A stretch of 64,000 nucleotides of DNA, taken from Pseudomonadota bacterium (GTDB taxonomy: Bacteria; Pseudomonadota; Gammaproteobacteria; Burkholderiales; Burkholderiaceae_C). The stretch spans positions 40,024 through 104,023 of the forward strand of contig JAFEEG010000005.1 of NCBI GenBank assembly GCA_018241225.1. Direction: 5' to 3'. Position numbers and translations under genes: made by a program. Within the stretch, counting starts at the first letter, position 1; each line of letters opens with the position of its first letter. Shown piece by piece: positions 37,446 through 46,536 of the stretch. Under the pieces are notes generated by a model, which made no database searches, had not been told where the DNA came from, and saw only the letters and a list, made by a program, of their open reading frames with translations.

Positions 37446-38182
37446 TGCTTTTCTTCCAGGGACTGCAGGACCTTGGCGCCCAGCGCGCTGCCATGCACCG
37501 CCAGGTGGGCGCCCAGCTGGATGGCCTGCGTCAGCTCGGCCGGCGATAGCCCTTGCGTCAGCGCAGTAGCCACGATCTGGCGAACGGCATCAGGGTTGAA
37601 GGCCGTGAAGCAGGCATGCAGCGCCAGTTGCACCAGGCTGCGCTCGGCCTCGGCAAGGCCCGTTTCGCCGGGCCGGCCTTGCTCGATGAAGTCGAGCAGC
37701 ACCTTTGCATAGCCCGGGTCGAGTTGTGCCAGGGCGCGCAACTGCAGCGCGTGCGCAGCGCCGAGCCGGTCGATGCGCGCCTGCAGCGATGCGTCGATGC
37801 CGGGCGCGTGCAGCGGCCCTGCGAGTTCGGCCACGATCTGCGCGGCCTGCCCGACGCTGGCCACGCCTTGCACCGCCACCAGGTGCAGCACGTCGACGAT
37901 GTCGGCCTGCGTGGCGCCCACCTCCAGCGCCCGCTTCATGTGCGTGTGCAGGCCAGCCTCGAACAGGTGCGAGGACGAGCTGTCCAGCGCCACGTAGATC
38001 AGCTCCACCATGCGCTCGGTCAGCGGCCCGGTGCGTGCCGGGTAGCCGGCATAGCGGGCGTACTGCTCGACGAAGCCGGGGCATGCCTGCAGCATGGTCT
38101 CGGTCCAGGGGCGCCAGTAGCCGCGCTCGGCAATGAACAGCGCCTTGATTCGTGCGCGCTCGGTGTCGGCCGCCGCATTCAT
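37442..38182 (-). CDS. Carboxymuconolactone decarboxylase-family (AhpD-like) protein
   Basis: The 246-residue protein is a tandem of two CMD helices. The first contains ALDSSSSHLFEAGLHTHMKRALEVGATQADIVDVLHLVAV, the second LALHACFTAFNPDAVRQIVATALTQGLSPAELTQAIQLGAHLAVHG. No redox C-x2-C motif is present, so a thiol peroxidase role is unlikely. Decarboxylase or lactone-type chemistry is more likely. It lies within the acyl-CoA operon with four-base overlaps on both sides. The reaction is unassigned. Confidence 0.87.
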   Translation of the reverse strand: MNAAADTERARIKALFIAERGYWRPWTETMLQACPGFVEQYARYAGYPARTGPLTERMVELIYVALDSSSSHLFEAGLHTHMKRALEVGATQADIVDVLHLVAVQGVASVGQAAQIVAELAGPLHAPGIDASLQARIDRLGAAHALQLRALAQLDPGYAKVLLDFIEQGRPGETGLAEAERSLVQLALHACFTAFNPDAVRQIVATALTQGLSPAELTQAIQLGAHLAVHGSALGAKVLQSLEEKQ

Positions 38183-39402
38183 CGCGCTTGCCCTGCACCG
38201 ATGGCGCGGCAGGTCAGGGTCTGGCCCGTCACGTACTGGGCAGTTGGTCCGCACACGTAGCGCAGCAGCGCGTGCATCGATTGCGGCGTGGCTTGCGGCG
38301 GCATCTCCAGGGCATTGATGCGCAGGGCGCGGGCGCCCCATTCGCAGGCCAGGGTCGACACCAGCATGCGCGCGGCGGCGCCGTCGCCCGCATCCTGCCA
38401 GCGGCCGGCGCGTTCTGGCGGCAGCAGCAGCGTCAGGCTTGCCTGCTGCGCATGGCGGTTAGCGAAGCGGATGGCCGCTTCGTGCACCGCCTGCAGGAGG
38501 CTGCCCTCGCAGTGCAGGGGCGAAAGGTCGAGGCAGGCGCCGTAATGCGGGCCGGAAGACTCCAGCTTGGGCGCGACAGCCTGCCAGGGTTCGACTGCGC
38601 CACCGAGCACTTCGAGCTGAAGCGGCATGTCCAGCGGCAGCACCTCCAGTGTCGCGGGCGCGAAGGCCTGGCTGCCGCCGTAGATGGACGAGCCGCCATT
38701 GACCGCCAGGACCTGGCCGCTGAGCGGCGCGGCCCCGGCGCTGGCCAGGAAGAACAGGGCTTGCGCCATCTCGTCCGGCGAGGCCATGCGTCCCAGCGGA
38801 ATCTTGGCGACCGCTCGCTCGGGGTTGATGCGTCCGGCCTCGATCAGGCCGGCGACCAGCTCGGTCTTCACGAAGCCGGGGCACAGCACCGTCACGCACC
38901 ACTCGGGGCGGACCTGCGCCAGTGCGCGGCTTTGCGCAATGAGCCCGGCCTTGCTCGGGCTGTACAAGCCGCGCCACGGAATGGCATGCAGGCCAGCGCC
39001 CGACGACACGTTGACGATGCGCGCGCCGGGCTTGAGCACGGAGCCGCACGCGTCCACCACGGCGGCCGGCGCGCCCAGGTTCAGCGCAAGCAGGCGCGCG
39101 GCCTGCTGCGGGCTTTGCTCGGCCAGAGGCGTGTTGGAGGCGTCGGACATGCCTGCGTTGTTCAGCAGCGCGTCCAACGCCGGCAGGCCTTCGCCCAGCG
39201 ATGCAAGCTGCGCCGCATCCGTCAGGTCGGTGCAGCGAAGCACATGCTCGGCCGATGCAGGGCGAGGCAGGCTTTGCCCCAACTGCTGCAGGGCCTGCGC
39301 GTTGTAGTCCACCAGCACGCATTGCCAGCCTGCTTGCGCAAACAGCCGCGCCGTGTCGCGCCCGATGCCCGATGCGGCGCCGGTGATCAGGACCGTGGGC
39401 AT
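38179..39402 (-). CDS. SDR oxidoreductase with a degenerate second SDR-like half
   Basis: The 407-residue protein begins with a complete short-chain dehydrogenase (1-245). It shows T-G-A-A-S-G-I-G, NNAGMSD, Ser in IVNVSSGAG, the Y-x3-K pair in LYSPSKAG, and CPGFVKTEL. The extra 160 residues (after GGSSIYGGSQAF) look like the second part of another SDR (HYGACLDLSPLHCEGSLLQAV, MLVSTLACEWGARALRINALEMPPQ, YVTGQTLTCRAIGAG). This half has no cofactor or Y-x3-K motif, so it is probably structural or interface. SDRs are usually about 250 residues. It belongs to the acyl-CoA operon and should oxidise a hydroxyacyl intermediate. Confidence 0.86.
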   Translation of the reverse strand: MPTVLITGAASGIGRDTARLFAQAGWQCVLVDYNAQALQQLGQSLPRPASAEHVLRCTDLTDAAQLASLGEGLPALDALLNNAGMSDASNTPLAEQSPQQAARLLALNLGAPAAVVDACGSVLKPGARIVNVSSGAGLHAIPWRGLYSPSKAGLIAQSRALAQVRPEWCVTVLCPGFVKTELVAGLIEAGRINPERAVAKIPLGRMASPDEMAQALFFLASAGAAPLSGQVLAVNGGSSIYGGSQAFAPATLEVLPLDMPLQLEVLGGAVEPWQAVAPKLESSGPHYGACLDLSPLHCEGSLLQAVHEAAIRFANRHAQQASLTLLLPPERAGRWQDAGDGAAARMLVSTLACEWGARALRINALEMPPQATPQSMHALLRYVCGPTAQYVTGQTLTCRAIGAGQAR

Positions 39403-39407
39403 CGCCT

Positions 39408-40169
39408 TCAGATGTTGGTCAACGTGATGCCGCCATCCACCGCCAGCGCCTGCGCCGTGATGAAACCGGCTTCGTCGCTGGCCAGAAAGCAGATGCTGCG
39501 GGCAATGTCTTCCACCGTGCCCAGGCGGCCCAGCGGCGTACGGGCAATGCGGTTGGCATCGCGCTCTGCATTGCGGTTGCGCTGCGTGCCCTCGGTGGGC
39601 ACCGCAGACGGGCACACCGCGTTGACGCGGATGTTGCGCGCACCCAGCTCGGCCGCCGCGGCACGGGTGATGCCCAGGATGCCCGACTTGATGCCCGAAT
39701 ACACCACCGAGCTGGCGGCCGAGCGCAGGGCCGCCACCGATGCCACGTTGACGATGGCGCCGCCGCGCTCGGGGTCCATCACGGCCACGGCTTCCTGCAG
39801 GCTCCAGATCACCGACTTGAAGCCCACGTCGAGCATGCGGTCCACCGTTTCGGGCGCGATCTCGGGAATGGCCTGGTAGCGCACCCAGGCCGCGTTGTTG
39901 ACCAGGATGTCGAAGCGCTTGCCGCCCAGGTCGAACGAGCGCTGGATGGCCTCGCGAATGCCTTCGCGGCTGGCGACGTTCTGCACGACGGCAAAGGCCT
40001 GGCCGCCGCGCGACTTGATCTCGTCCACCACGGCCGCGACCAGTTCTTCCTTGAGGTCGTTCACGCACACGATGGCGCCGCGCTGCGCCATCTGCAGGGC
40101 GGTCTCGCGGCCGATGCCGGCGCCTGCGCCGGTGATGAGGGCCACGCGGCCCAGCAGATCCTGGTTCAT
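39408..40169 (-). CDS. SDR-family NAD(P)-dependent oxidoreductase
   Basis: The 253-residue protein has T-G-A-G-A-G-I-G, an Asp after the second strand (VCVNDLKEE) favouring NAD, NNAAWVRYQ, Y-x3-K in VVYSGIKSGILG and the tail FLASDEAGFITAQALAVDGGITLTN. It is of the 3-hydroxyacyl/3-oxoacyl reductase type. The ATG at 40169 has an aagga ribosome-binding site seven bases before it and is preferred to 40187. It is flanked by acyl-CoA dehydrogenase and second SDR genes, and so should act in the same CoA-dependent degradation. Confidence 0.92.
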   Translation of the reverse strand: MNQDLLGRVALITGAGAGIGRETALQMAQRGAIVCVNDLKEELVAAVVDEIKSRGGQAFAVVQNVASREGIREAIQRSFDLGGKRFDILVNNAAWVRYQAIPEIAPETVDRMLDVGFKSVIWSLQEAVAVMDPERGGAIVNVASVAALRSAASSVVYSGIKSGILGITRAAAAELGARNIRVNAVCPSAVPTEGTQRNRNAERDANRIARTPLGRLGTVEDIARSICFLASDEAGFITAQALAVDGGITLTNI

Positions 40170-40183
40170 TTCTGTTCCTTCTT

Positions 40184-41149
40184 TCACACGGACTGGATGA
40201 AGTCGCGGCCCACTTGGCGTGCCAGCGCGCCCGAGCCGAATGCGGCGTCGAACTTGCGAACCTCGCGCAGGGCGTAGTGCAGCGGCACTTCCCAGGTGAA
40301 GCCCATGCCGCCGTGCAGGTGGATGGATTTCTCAAGCACGAAGGCCGCGTTGCCCAGCGCGTTGGCCAGCACCGGCGCGGTGGCGCGCATGCCACCGAAC
40401 TCGTCGTCGGCCAGCAGGCGCTGGATGCCTGCGTTGGATGCTTCCTGCAACAGGCGCATCCTGGCCAGCAGGTGGCGCACCGCCTGCTTGGCCGACAGCG
40501 GGCGGCCGAACTGCACGCGGGTGGCCATGTACTCGGCCGTGGTGTTCAGTGCACCCTCGGCCGCGCCGTTGACCAGCCCCGCGATCAGGATGTGGCTGTC
40601 GCGCTGCAATGCCCCGAACGCAACCGCGTCCAGCGTGGCCAGCACCTTGGCGTTGTCCAGCACCAGCCAGGCTTGCGGGTACTCGGCATCGAGTGCCGCG
40701 TCTTCCTGGATCTCCACCGAGGCCAGGTCGACAAGCGCCGCGCCGCCCTGGCCGTCGGCCACCAGCGCGCAGTCGCTTTGCTTCGCATGGCGAGCCTGGC
40801 CCGCGAACTTGTCCTGCAGGCTGCCTTGCAGCGCCCAGGTGGCCACGCGCTCGCCGCTGGCGAGTTCAGCCGCCAGGGGCGAATCGCCCAGCGCCTTGGC
40901 CACCAGAATGGTTTCGAGCAGCGGCCACTGCAGGCGCAGCTTGCCGGCCTCGGCCACGATGGGCAGCGCAAAGTCGGTGCCCAGGCCCAGGCCGCCCGCT
41001 TCTTCGGAAGCGCACACGCCGCACAGGCCCGCATTGGCCAGCACCTGGCCCGCTTCGCGAAAGCCGCGCGCTTGCGCATCGTTGATGGCTGCCGCGGCAG
41101 CCTGGCCGAATTCCTCAGGCTTCAGATCGCTATCGTTGTCGCTACTCAT
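40184..41149 (-). CDS. Acyl-CoA dehydrogenase, short subunit
   Basis: The 321-residue protein is shorter than usual acyl-CoA dehydrogenases (about 380). It keeps the helical C-terminal domain with QFGRPLSAKQAVRHLLARMRLLQEASNAGIQ and LHGGMGFTWEVPLHYALREVRKFDAAFGSG. The N-terminal half is divergent. It starts at an ATG sharing one base with the stop of the full-length dehydrogenase gene upstream (TGATG). Coupled unequal pairs of this kind form heteromeric dehydrogenases in steroid side-chain degradation, which is the likely arrangement here. Confidence 0.88.
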   Translation of the reverse strand: MSSDNDSDLKPEEFGQAAAAAINDAQARGFREAGQVLANAGLCGVCASEEAGGLGLGTDFALPIVAEAGKLRLQWPLLETILVAKALGDSPLAAELASGERVATWALQGSLQDKFAGQARHAKQSDCALVADGQGGAALVDLASVEIQEDAALDAEYPQAWLVLDNAKVLATLDAVAFGALQRDSHILIAGLVNGAAEGALNTTAEYMATRVQFGRPLSAKQAVRHLLARMRLLQEASNAGIQRLLADDEFGGMRATAPVLANALGNAAFVLEKSIHLHGGMGFTWEVPLHYALREVRKFDAAFGSGALARQVGRDFIQSV

Positions 41150-42351
41150 CACAGGTCCTTCGGCAAGTTCATGATGCGCTGGGCGATGATGTCCAGCTGC
41201 ACTTCGGTGGTGCCGGCGTAGATGGTTTCGGCGCGGGCATACAGGTAGGCAGTGGTGAAGTGCTTGCGCGCACGCTGCGCCAGCGCGCTGGAGCGCGGCG
41301 TCACGTGCGACACCACCGACAGCGCCAGCCCCATGAAGGCCTGGTGGCACTCCGACCAGAACAGCTTGGTGAGCGAGCCGCGCGCACCGATCCTGTCGCC
41401 GGCCATCATCTGGTCCACCGTGCGCTCGACCAGGCCCTTGAGCGCGTCGATCTCGCCCACCACGTCGCCGATGCGGCGCTGCATGTAGCCGTCGTCCAGC
41501 AGCTTCGAGAGTTCGGGGTCGGACTTGCACGCGGCGATCAACTGGCGCAGCTCGCATTCGAAGCGCCAGGCGCGGTACATGCGGTTGGTGGCGCGCTCGA
41601 TGGACAGCACGCGGATGGCCGCATTCCAGCCCTCGTCCGGGGCGCCCAGGCGGGCGCTGTCGGGCACCACCACGTTGTCGAAGAACACTTCGGCAAACGA
41701 GTCCTTGCCGTCGATGGACTTGATGGTCGAGACGCGGATGCCGGGCGTGTTCATCGGCACCGCGAACATCAGCAGGCCGCGGTGCTTGTCGGCCACCGTG
41801 CCGGTGCGCGTGAGCAGCAGGCAGTAGTGCGCCTTGGCCGCGCCGCTGGTCCAGATCTTCTGGCCGTTGATGCGCCAGCTGTCGCCTTCCTGCACGGCCT
41901 TGGTCCGCAGGCGCGCCAGGTCGGAGCCGGCGTCGGGCTCGGAAAAGCCCTGGCACCAGTAGTTGCGCATGGCCAGGATGTTGGGCAGGAAGAGCTGCTT
42001 CTGCTCCTCGGTGCCCACTGTCTGGATGATGGGGCCGGCCAGTTCCTTGCCGATGGAGCTCACGCTCTCGGGCATGGCCAGCGCGCCCACTTCCTTGTTC
42101 ACCACCAGGTGTTCGCGAAGCGTGAGGCCCAGGCCGCCGTAGGCCTTGGGCCAGGTCATGCCGGCCAGGCCTGCGTCGTACATGGCGGCTTCCCAGTCGC
42201 GGCACTCGTCCAGCGTGGGGGTGCGGTATTCGAGGCTGTCCGCGCGCATGTGCTCGGGCAGGTTGGCGCCAAGCCACTGGCGCGCGTATTCGCGGTAGAC
42301 GGCGGGGCCGGCGGCCGCGTCCGGAATGGCCGGGTTCTTTTGCATGTGCAT
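41149..42351 (-). CDS. Acyl-CoA dehydrogenase, full-length subunit
   Basis: The 400-residue FAD enzyme shows the family stretches LGLTLREHLVVNKEVGALAMPESVSSIGKELAGP, YWCQGFSEPDAGSDLARLRTKAVQEGDSWRINGQKIWTSGA and ETIYAGTTEVQLDIIAQRI. It should introduce a 2,3-double bond into an acyl-CoA. The ATG at 42351 is preferred over a TTG at 42369 that overlaps the ligase stop. With the short dehydrogenase it probably forms a heteromer. Confidence 0.94.
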   Translation of the reverse strand: MHMQKNPAIPDAAAGPAVYREYARQWLGANLPEHMRADSLEYRTPTLDECRDWEAAMYDAGLAGMTWPKAYGGLGLTLREHLVVNKEVGALAMPESVSSIGKELAGPIIQTVGTEEQKQLFLPNILAMRNYWCQGFSEPDAGSDLARLRTKAVQEGDSWRINGQKIWTSGAAKAHYCLLLTRTGTVADKHRGLLMFAVPMNTPGIRVSTIKSIDGKDSFAEVFFDNVVVPDSARLGAPDEGWNAAIRVLSIERATNRMYRAWRFECELRQLIAACKSDPELSKLLDDGYMQRRIGDVVGEIDALKGLVERTVDQMMAGDRIGARGSLTKLFWSECHQAFMGLALSVVSHVTPRSSALAQRARKHFTTAYLYARAETIYAGTTEVQLDIIAQRIMNLPKDL

Positions 42352-42365
42352 GGGGAAGAGAGCCT

Positions 42366-44510
42366 TCAATGTGCGGATGCTGCGGCGGGGGAGGTGGGCA
42401 CCATCAGCGCGTCAAGCACCAGTGCGCCTTCGCCCTCGGGCTTGACCAGGATGGGGTTCATGTCGATCTCGGCCACGTCCTGCGCGTGGCGGCAGGCGAA
42501 CTCCGACAGGCGGGCCACCGTGCGCGCCGCCGCGGCCACGTCGGCCTTGGCCTGGCCGCGGGCGCCGTCGAGGATCGGGAACATCTTCAGGCTGCGGATC
42601 ATGCGCAGCGCCTCCTGCTCGGACACAGGCGCCACCTGCACCGAGACGTCTTTCAGCACCTCGGCATAGATGCCGCCGAAGCCCACCATCACCACCGGGC
42701 CGAACACCGCGTCGCGCGAGATGCCGGCAATCAGCTCCACGCCGCCGCGCACCATGGGGGCCACCAGCACGCCGTCCAGGCGCGCAGCCGGCGCATTCTT
42801 CTTCGCGTTGGCCAGGATGCGCTCGTACGCGTCGCGCACGGCTGCGTCGTCCTGCAGGTCGAGCGCCACGCCGCCGATCTCGGTCTTGTGGGCAATGTCT
42901 TCCGACGCGATCTTCAGCACCACCGGGTAGCCAGTGGCCTGGGCGCTGCGCACGGCCTCGTCGGCCGATGCCACCACCTCTTCGCGCGGCACGCTGATGC
43001 CGGCCGCGGCCAATGCCTTCTTGGCGTGGAACTCGTTGCGGAACACGGACGCATCCACCTTGTCGACCGGGCCGCCATAGGCCGGCGCAAGAGGCAGGGT
43101 GGTGAGCTGGCCGAGCTTGACCAGGCCCGCGAGGCCGGTGGCTGCCGCAGGGATGCTCGGGAACACCGGAATGCCCAGCGCGTTGATCTCGGCCACCGCA
43201 TCGGGCGGGCCCTGGCTGATGAGGATCATCAAGCGGTCGGGGTGGCTGGCGCGGATCTTGGCCAGCGCGTCCATGTAGGTGCCGCGCAGGCGCGGGTTGT
43301 ACAGCGACAGGGCCAGCAGCAGCACCAGCGTGCTGCCGCCTTCGTCTTCCTGCAGCGCGGTGAGCATCTTCAAGAGGATGTCCGGCCGCGCCGACATCTG
43401 GGCCGATGCATCGACCGGGTTGTTGGTGCCGGCGGTGGGCACGGCTTCGCGGATGAGGCTCCTGGTGCGCTCGGTGAGTTGCGGCAGCGTCATGCCGGCC
43501 TCGACCATGGCGTCGGCCATCATGATGCCGAAGCCGCCCGATGCCGCCACCAGCGTCACCGCGTCGGTGGCGGGCAGGCGCGCGGTGCCCAGCAACACGG
43601 CCGCATGGCCCACGTTGAGCAGGTCTTCGAAGGAGCGCACGCGCAGCACGCCATAGCGGCGGAACACGGCGTCGAACACCGCGTCGGAGCCGGTGAGCGC
43701 GCCGGTGTGCGAGGCAGCGGCCGCCTGGCCCTGCTCGGTGGCGCCGATCTTGAGCACGATCACCGGCTTGTTCTGCGCACGCGCCAGGTCCAGCGCCTCG
43801 ATCAGCCGCCCGGCATGGCGGCAGGTCTCCATGCAGCACAGGATGATGCGGGTGTCGGCATCGTTGGCCAGTGCCGCGATGCCGTCGGCCACGTCCACGT
43901 CGGCCTCGTTGCCGGTGGCGATGAAGCGGCTCACGCCCATGCCGCGCTCGGCCATGTTGCGCATGGTGAAGCTGCCGATGTTGCCCGACTGCGAGACGAT
44001 GCCCACCTGGCCGGCCGGCGGCATGCTTTGTTCGAGCGCGATGGAAAACGAGCCCACCAGCTTGTCGACCACGTTGACGGTGCCCAGGCAGTTGGGGCCC
44101 AGCAGGCGCATGCCGTGGCTGCGTGCCACGCGCACCATCTCGGCCTGCAGCGCGGCGCCCTCGGGGCCGGCTTCGGCAAAGCCGGACGACAGCACGATCA
44201 CGCCGCGCACGCCCCGGCTGGCGCAGTCGCGCACCGCCTGCAGCGCGGCTTGCGCCGGCACGGCCAGGATGGCCAGGTCGGGCGCGGTGGGCGTGTCCAG
44301 GATCGAGGCATAGGCCTGCAGGCCCTGGATGGTTCCACCCTTGGGGTTGATGGGGTAGATGGCGCCCGCGTAGCCGTACTTGCGCAGCAACTGCACCGGG
44401 CGGCCGCCGATCTTGGTGATGTCGTCGGACGCGCCGACCACCGCCACGCCCTGGGCCTTGAAGAAGGCGTCGAGCCCCGCGCCGGGCGCGGCATGAACTT
44501 GGGTGAGCAT
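42366..44510 (-). CDS. ADP-forming acyl-CoA ligase (acetate-CoA ligase-like)
   Basis: The 714-residue protein has the single-chain order CoA-binding (FFKAQGVAVVGASDDITKIGGRPVQLLRKYGYAGAIYPINPKGG), succinyl-CoA-ligase-like (GPNCLGTVN, VGIVSQSGNIG), the phospho-His loop in AAAASHTGALTGSDAVFDAVFRRYGV and the C-terminal ATP-grasp (EFHAKKALAAAGISVPREEVV, VVLKIASEDIAHKTEIGGVALDL). It activates a carboxylic acid to its CoA thioester with ATP. In this operon it would make the acyl-CoA taken by the dehydrogenases. The true acid is unknown. Confidence 0.94.
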   Translation of the reverse strand: MLTQVHAAPGAGLDAFFKAQGVAVVGASDDITKIGGRPVQLLRKYGYAGAIYPINPKGGTIQGLQAYASILDTPTAPDLAILAVPAQAALQAVRDCASRGVRGVIVLSSGFAEAGPEGAALQAEMVRVARSHGMRLLGPNCLGTVNVVDKLVGSFSIALEQSMPPAGQVGIVSQSGNIGSFTMRNMAERGMGVSRFIATGNEADVDVADGIAALANDADTRIILCCMETCRHAGRLIEALDLARAQNKPVIVLKIGATEQGQAAAASHTGALTGSDAVFDAVFRRYGVLRVRSFEDLLNVGHAAVLLGTARLPATDAVTLVAASGGFGIMMADAMVEAGMTLPQLTERTRSLIREAVPTAGTNNPVDASAQMSARPDILLKMLTALQEDEGGSTLVLLLALSLYNPRLRGTYMDALAKIRASHPDRLMILISQGPPDAVAEINALGIPVFPSIPAAATGLAGLVKLGQLTTLPLAPAYGGPVDKVDASVFRNEFHAKKALAAAGISVPREEVVASADEAVRSAQATGYPVVLKIASEDIAHKTEIGGVALDLQDDAAVRDAYERILANAKKNAPAARLDGVLVAPMVRGGVELIAGISRDAVFGPVVMVGFGGIYAEVLKDVSVQVAPVSEQEALRMIRSLKMFPILDGARGQAKADVAAAARTVARLSEFACRHAQDVAEIDMNPILVKPEGEGALVLDALMVPTSPAAASAH

Positions 44511-44515
44511 GGGTT

Positions 44516-45286
44516 TCAGCGTCCCTTGAACACGGGGGCGCGCTTTTCCAGGAAGGCCATGCGCGCTTCGCGCGCGTCTTCCGTCTTGGACAGCGCCACG
44601 GTGAACTCCTGCTCGAAGCGATAGGCATCGCGCTGGGGCATCAGGTCGACCATGTTGGCAGCGCGCTTGGCGTAGGCAATGGCCAGCGGCGCCTTCGAGG
44701 CGATCTCGCGGGCCAGCTCCATGGTCACGGGCAGCAGGTCTTTCTCGGACACCACGTCTTCGATGACGTTGCGCTTGAGCAGGTCGTGCGCCGTCAGGCG
44801 CTGGCCGGTGAAGAACATGCGGCGCAGCGTGGAGCGGCCGAACAGCGTCTTGAGCATCGAGGCGCCGCCGGCCAGGCCCACGTTGATCTCGGGCATGCCC
44901 ACGGTGACGTTCTCCGAGGCATAGAGGATGTCGCAGGCCGCGGCCAGCCCGAAGCCGGCGCCCAGCGCCACGCCGTTGATGGCGGCGATCACCGGCTTGG
45001 AGCATTCGCGGATGGCGTTGCCGGTTTCGCGGGTGATGCGGTTGTGGTCGAGGAAGTCGCCGGCGATCTCGTTGTTCGGGCGGTCCTTGAGGTCCGCGCC
45101 CGCGCAGAACACGCTGCCGCTGCCGGTGAGCACGGCGCAGCGGATGTCGTCGCGATCGGAAATGGCGTCGAAGGTGGCCACGAGTTCGCGGCGCATCTGA
45201 CGGTTCAGGGCGTTGACCGGCGGACGGTCCATGGTGACCAGACCCACACCGCCTGTGACTTCCAGACGGACCCATTCATTGTTCAT
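44516..45286 (-). CDS. Enoyl-CoA hydratase/isomerase
   Basis: The 256-residue crotonase-fold protein has the CoA-binding GSVFCAGADLKDRPNNE and the oxyanion-hole KPVIAAINGVALGAGFGLAAACDILYASENVTVGMPEINVGLAGGASMLKTLFG. The Glu in MPEINVGL is in the place of a catalytic acid. A gaggtgg ribosome-binding site precedes the ATG. It is the first gene of the eight-gene operon and should hydrate the enoyl-CoA produced by the dehydrogenases. The 368-base region in front holds the likely operator. Confidence 0.94.
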   Translation of the reverse strand: MNNEWVRLEVTGGVGLVTMDRPPVNALNRQMRRELVATFDAISDRDDIRCAVLTGSGSVFCAGADLKDRPNNEIAGDFLDHNRITRETGNAIRECSKPVIAAINGVALGAGFGLAAACDILYASENVTVGMPEINVGLAGGASMLKTLFGRSTLRRMFFTGQRLTAHDLLKRNVIEDVVSEKDLLPVTMELAREIASKAPLAIAYAKRAANMVDLMPQRDAYRFEQEFTVALSKTEDAREARMAFLEKRAPVFKGR

Positions 45287-45654
45287 AAACCACCTCTACG
45301 AGAAGAAGCCGGCTGCGCGGCACGGATCGGAATTGAAATGAAATACCTGGTCGACAAACAGCCCGGGTTTATTGGCTCGGGAAATCTGAATTCGGATCCG
45401 GAGGCGGTGTGCTCCGCAGCTTGTCTCGGTTTTTCAATAGGCTCGAATCGATTGTAGAAATGAACCTCAAAAATGATTTCTGCCCGATCTGGAGGAGTGT
45501 TCTGCGAAAAATGAAGGAGTGGCCCGGAAACAAGGCGGTACGAGGGGGATACCATGAGCCGGCACCTGCCTCCTGCTCGCTCGAATGCGCGCGTCCGGTG
45601 CAATTCAATTGCGAGACAAATTCAAATTCAATTTGAATTAATTCAATTAGAGAC
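45287..45654. other. AT-rich divergent regulatory region, no gene seen
   Basis: This 368-base gap lies between the acyl-CoA operon (minus) and the SMP-30 gene (plus) and is notably AT-richer than the surroundings, especially 45420-45480 and 45600-45655. Frames of 75-106 codons exist but lack family resemblance, ribosome-binding sites and normal codon bias. The main structure is a palindrome at 45619-45639 together with three ATTCAATT direct repeats (about 45603-45610, 45626-45633, 45641-45648). Confidence 0.6.
45619..45639. promoter_or_regulatory. Perfect 21-base palindrome, candidate operator
   Basis: Arms AATTCAAATT and AATTTGAATT flank a single central base, giving a perfect inverted repeat. 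It ends 15 bases before the ATG of the SMP-30 gene. Copies of its ATTCAATT core lie on both sides. It is a good operator candidate for a dimeric regulator of the divergent operons. The local regulator that binds it is not certain; the LysR gene at 46537 is the nearest. Confidence 0.6.
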
Positions 45655-46530
45655 ATGGAAATCCAGCGCCTTGGAGATTTGAAAACCGCATTGGGTGAAT
45701 GCCCTGTCTGGCATGGGGGTCGGCTGTGGCTGCTGGACTGCCGCGCGGGCCTAGTGCTGGCGCTGGATGCCGGCAGCGGCGCCGTGGTGCAGCGCCACGA
45801 GGTGCCGCCGCCGCTGGGCTCCTTCGCCTTCAATGAAGACGGCCGCATCGTGCTGGCGCTCAAGGAGCAGATCTGCGCGCTGGACCCGCGCAACGGCAAG
45901 CTCCAGACACTGGCGCACATCGACGCCAGCCACGAGCACTTACGGCTGAACGACGGCATCTCCATGGCCGACGGCAGCTTCGTGGTGGGCACCATGCATG
46001 TGTTCCGCGAGCCCGGCGAGCCGCCCTTGGGCGGGCTCTACCGGCTGGACACCAAGGCGCAGTTGCACAAGATCGACCAAGGCCTGGGCATTACCAACGG
46101 CCCTTGCGTGAATCCGCTGAATGGGCGCCTGCATGTGGCCGACAGCGCCGAACGCGTCATCTACTCGTACGCCGTTTCGGCAGACGGCGCGCTTTCCGAC
46201 AAGCAGGTGTTCGCTCGCACCGACGCCTACGACTCCGGTCCCGACGGTTGCTGCTTCGACACCGAAGGCGGCCTGTGGACCGCCCTGGTGCGCACCGGTG
46301 CGCTGGTGCGCTTGGACATGCAGGGCCGGCTCACCCGCAAGATCGGCCTGCCGGTGGTCCATCCCAGCGCGCTGTGCTTCGGCGGGCCAGGCATGGCAGA
46401 CCTGTTCGTCACCACCATCAGCGACAGCGGGCGCCTCCACGCATCCGGCCCGCTCGATGGGGCGGTGCTCAAGATCACGGGGCTGGGCTACCAGGGCACG
46501 GCGCGCCCCTTGTGCCGCATGCCCTTGTAG
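45655..46530 (+). CDS. SMP-30/gluconolactonase/LRE-family lactonase
   Basis: The 291-residue protein is a six-blade propeller of the SMP-30 type. It has the N-terminal LGECPVWHGGRLWLLDCRAGLV with the metal Glu in GECPVW, RLNDGISMADGSFVVGTM with Asn-Asp ligands, LGITNGPCVNPLNGRLHVADS and AYDSGPDGCCFDTEGGLWTALV with the last Asp ligand. Members hydrolyse sugar or other lactones. It is divergent from the acyl-CoA operon and shares its candidate operator. It could open a lactone to the acid that the ligase activates (inference). Confidence 0.9.
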   Translation: MEIQRLGDLKTALGECPVWHGGRLWLLDCRAGLVLALDAGSGAVVQRHEVPPPLGSFAFNEDGRIVLALKEQICALDPRNGKLQTLAHIDASHEHLRLNDGISMADGSFVVGTMHVFREPGEPPLGGLYRLDTKAQLHKIDQGLGITNGPCVNPLNGRLHVADSAERVIYSYAVSADGALSDKQVFARTDAYDSGPDGCCFDTEGGLWTALVRTGALVRLDMQGRLTRKIGLPVVHPSALCFGGPGMADLFVTTISDSGRLHASGPLDGAVLKITGLGYQGTARPLCRMPL

Positions 46531-46536
46531 GCCGCG

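Noticed and set aside
42369-44624. A 751-codon plus-strand frame opposite the acyl-CoA ligase
   Set aside because: It is a composition shadow rich in His, Gly and Arg; the minus strand carries an intact CoA ligase.
45409-45636. Frames of 75 (plus) and 106 (minus) codons in the gap before the SMP-30 gene
   Set aside because: No ribosome-binding site, no family resemblance, and they cover the palindrome and AT-rich promoter region.
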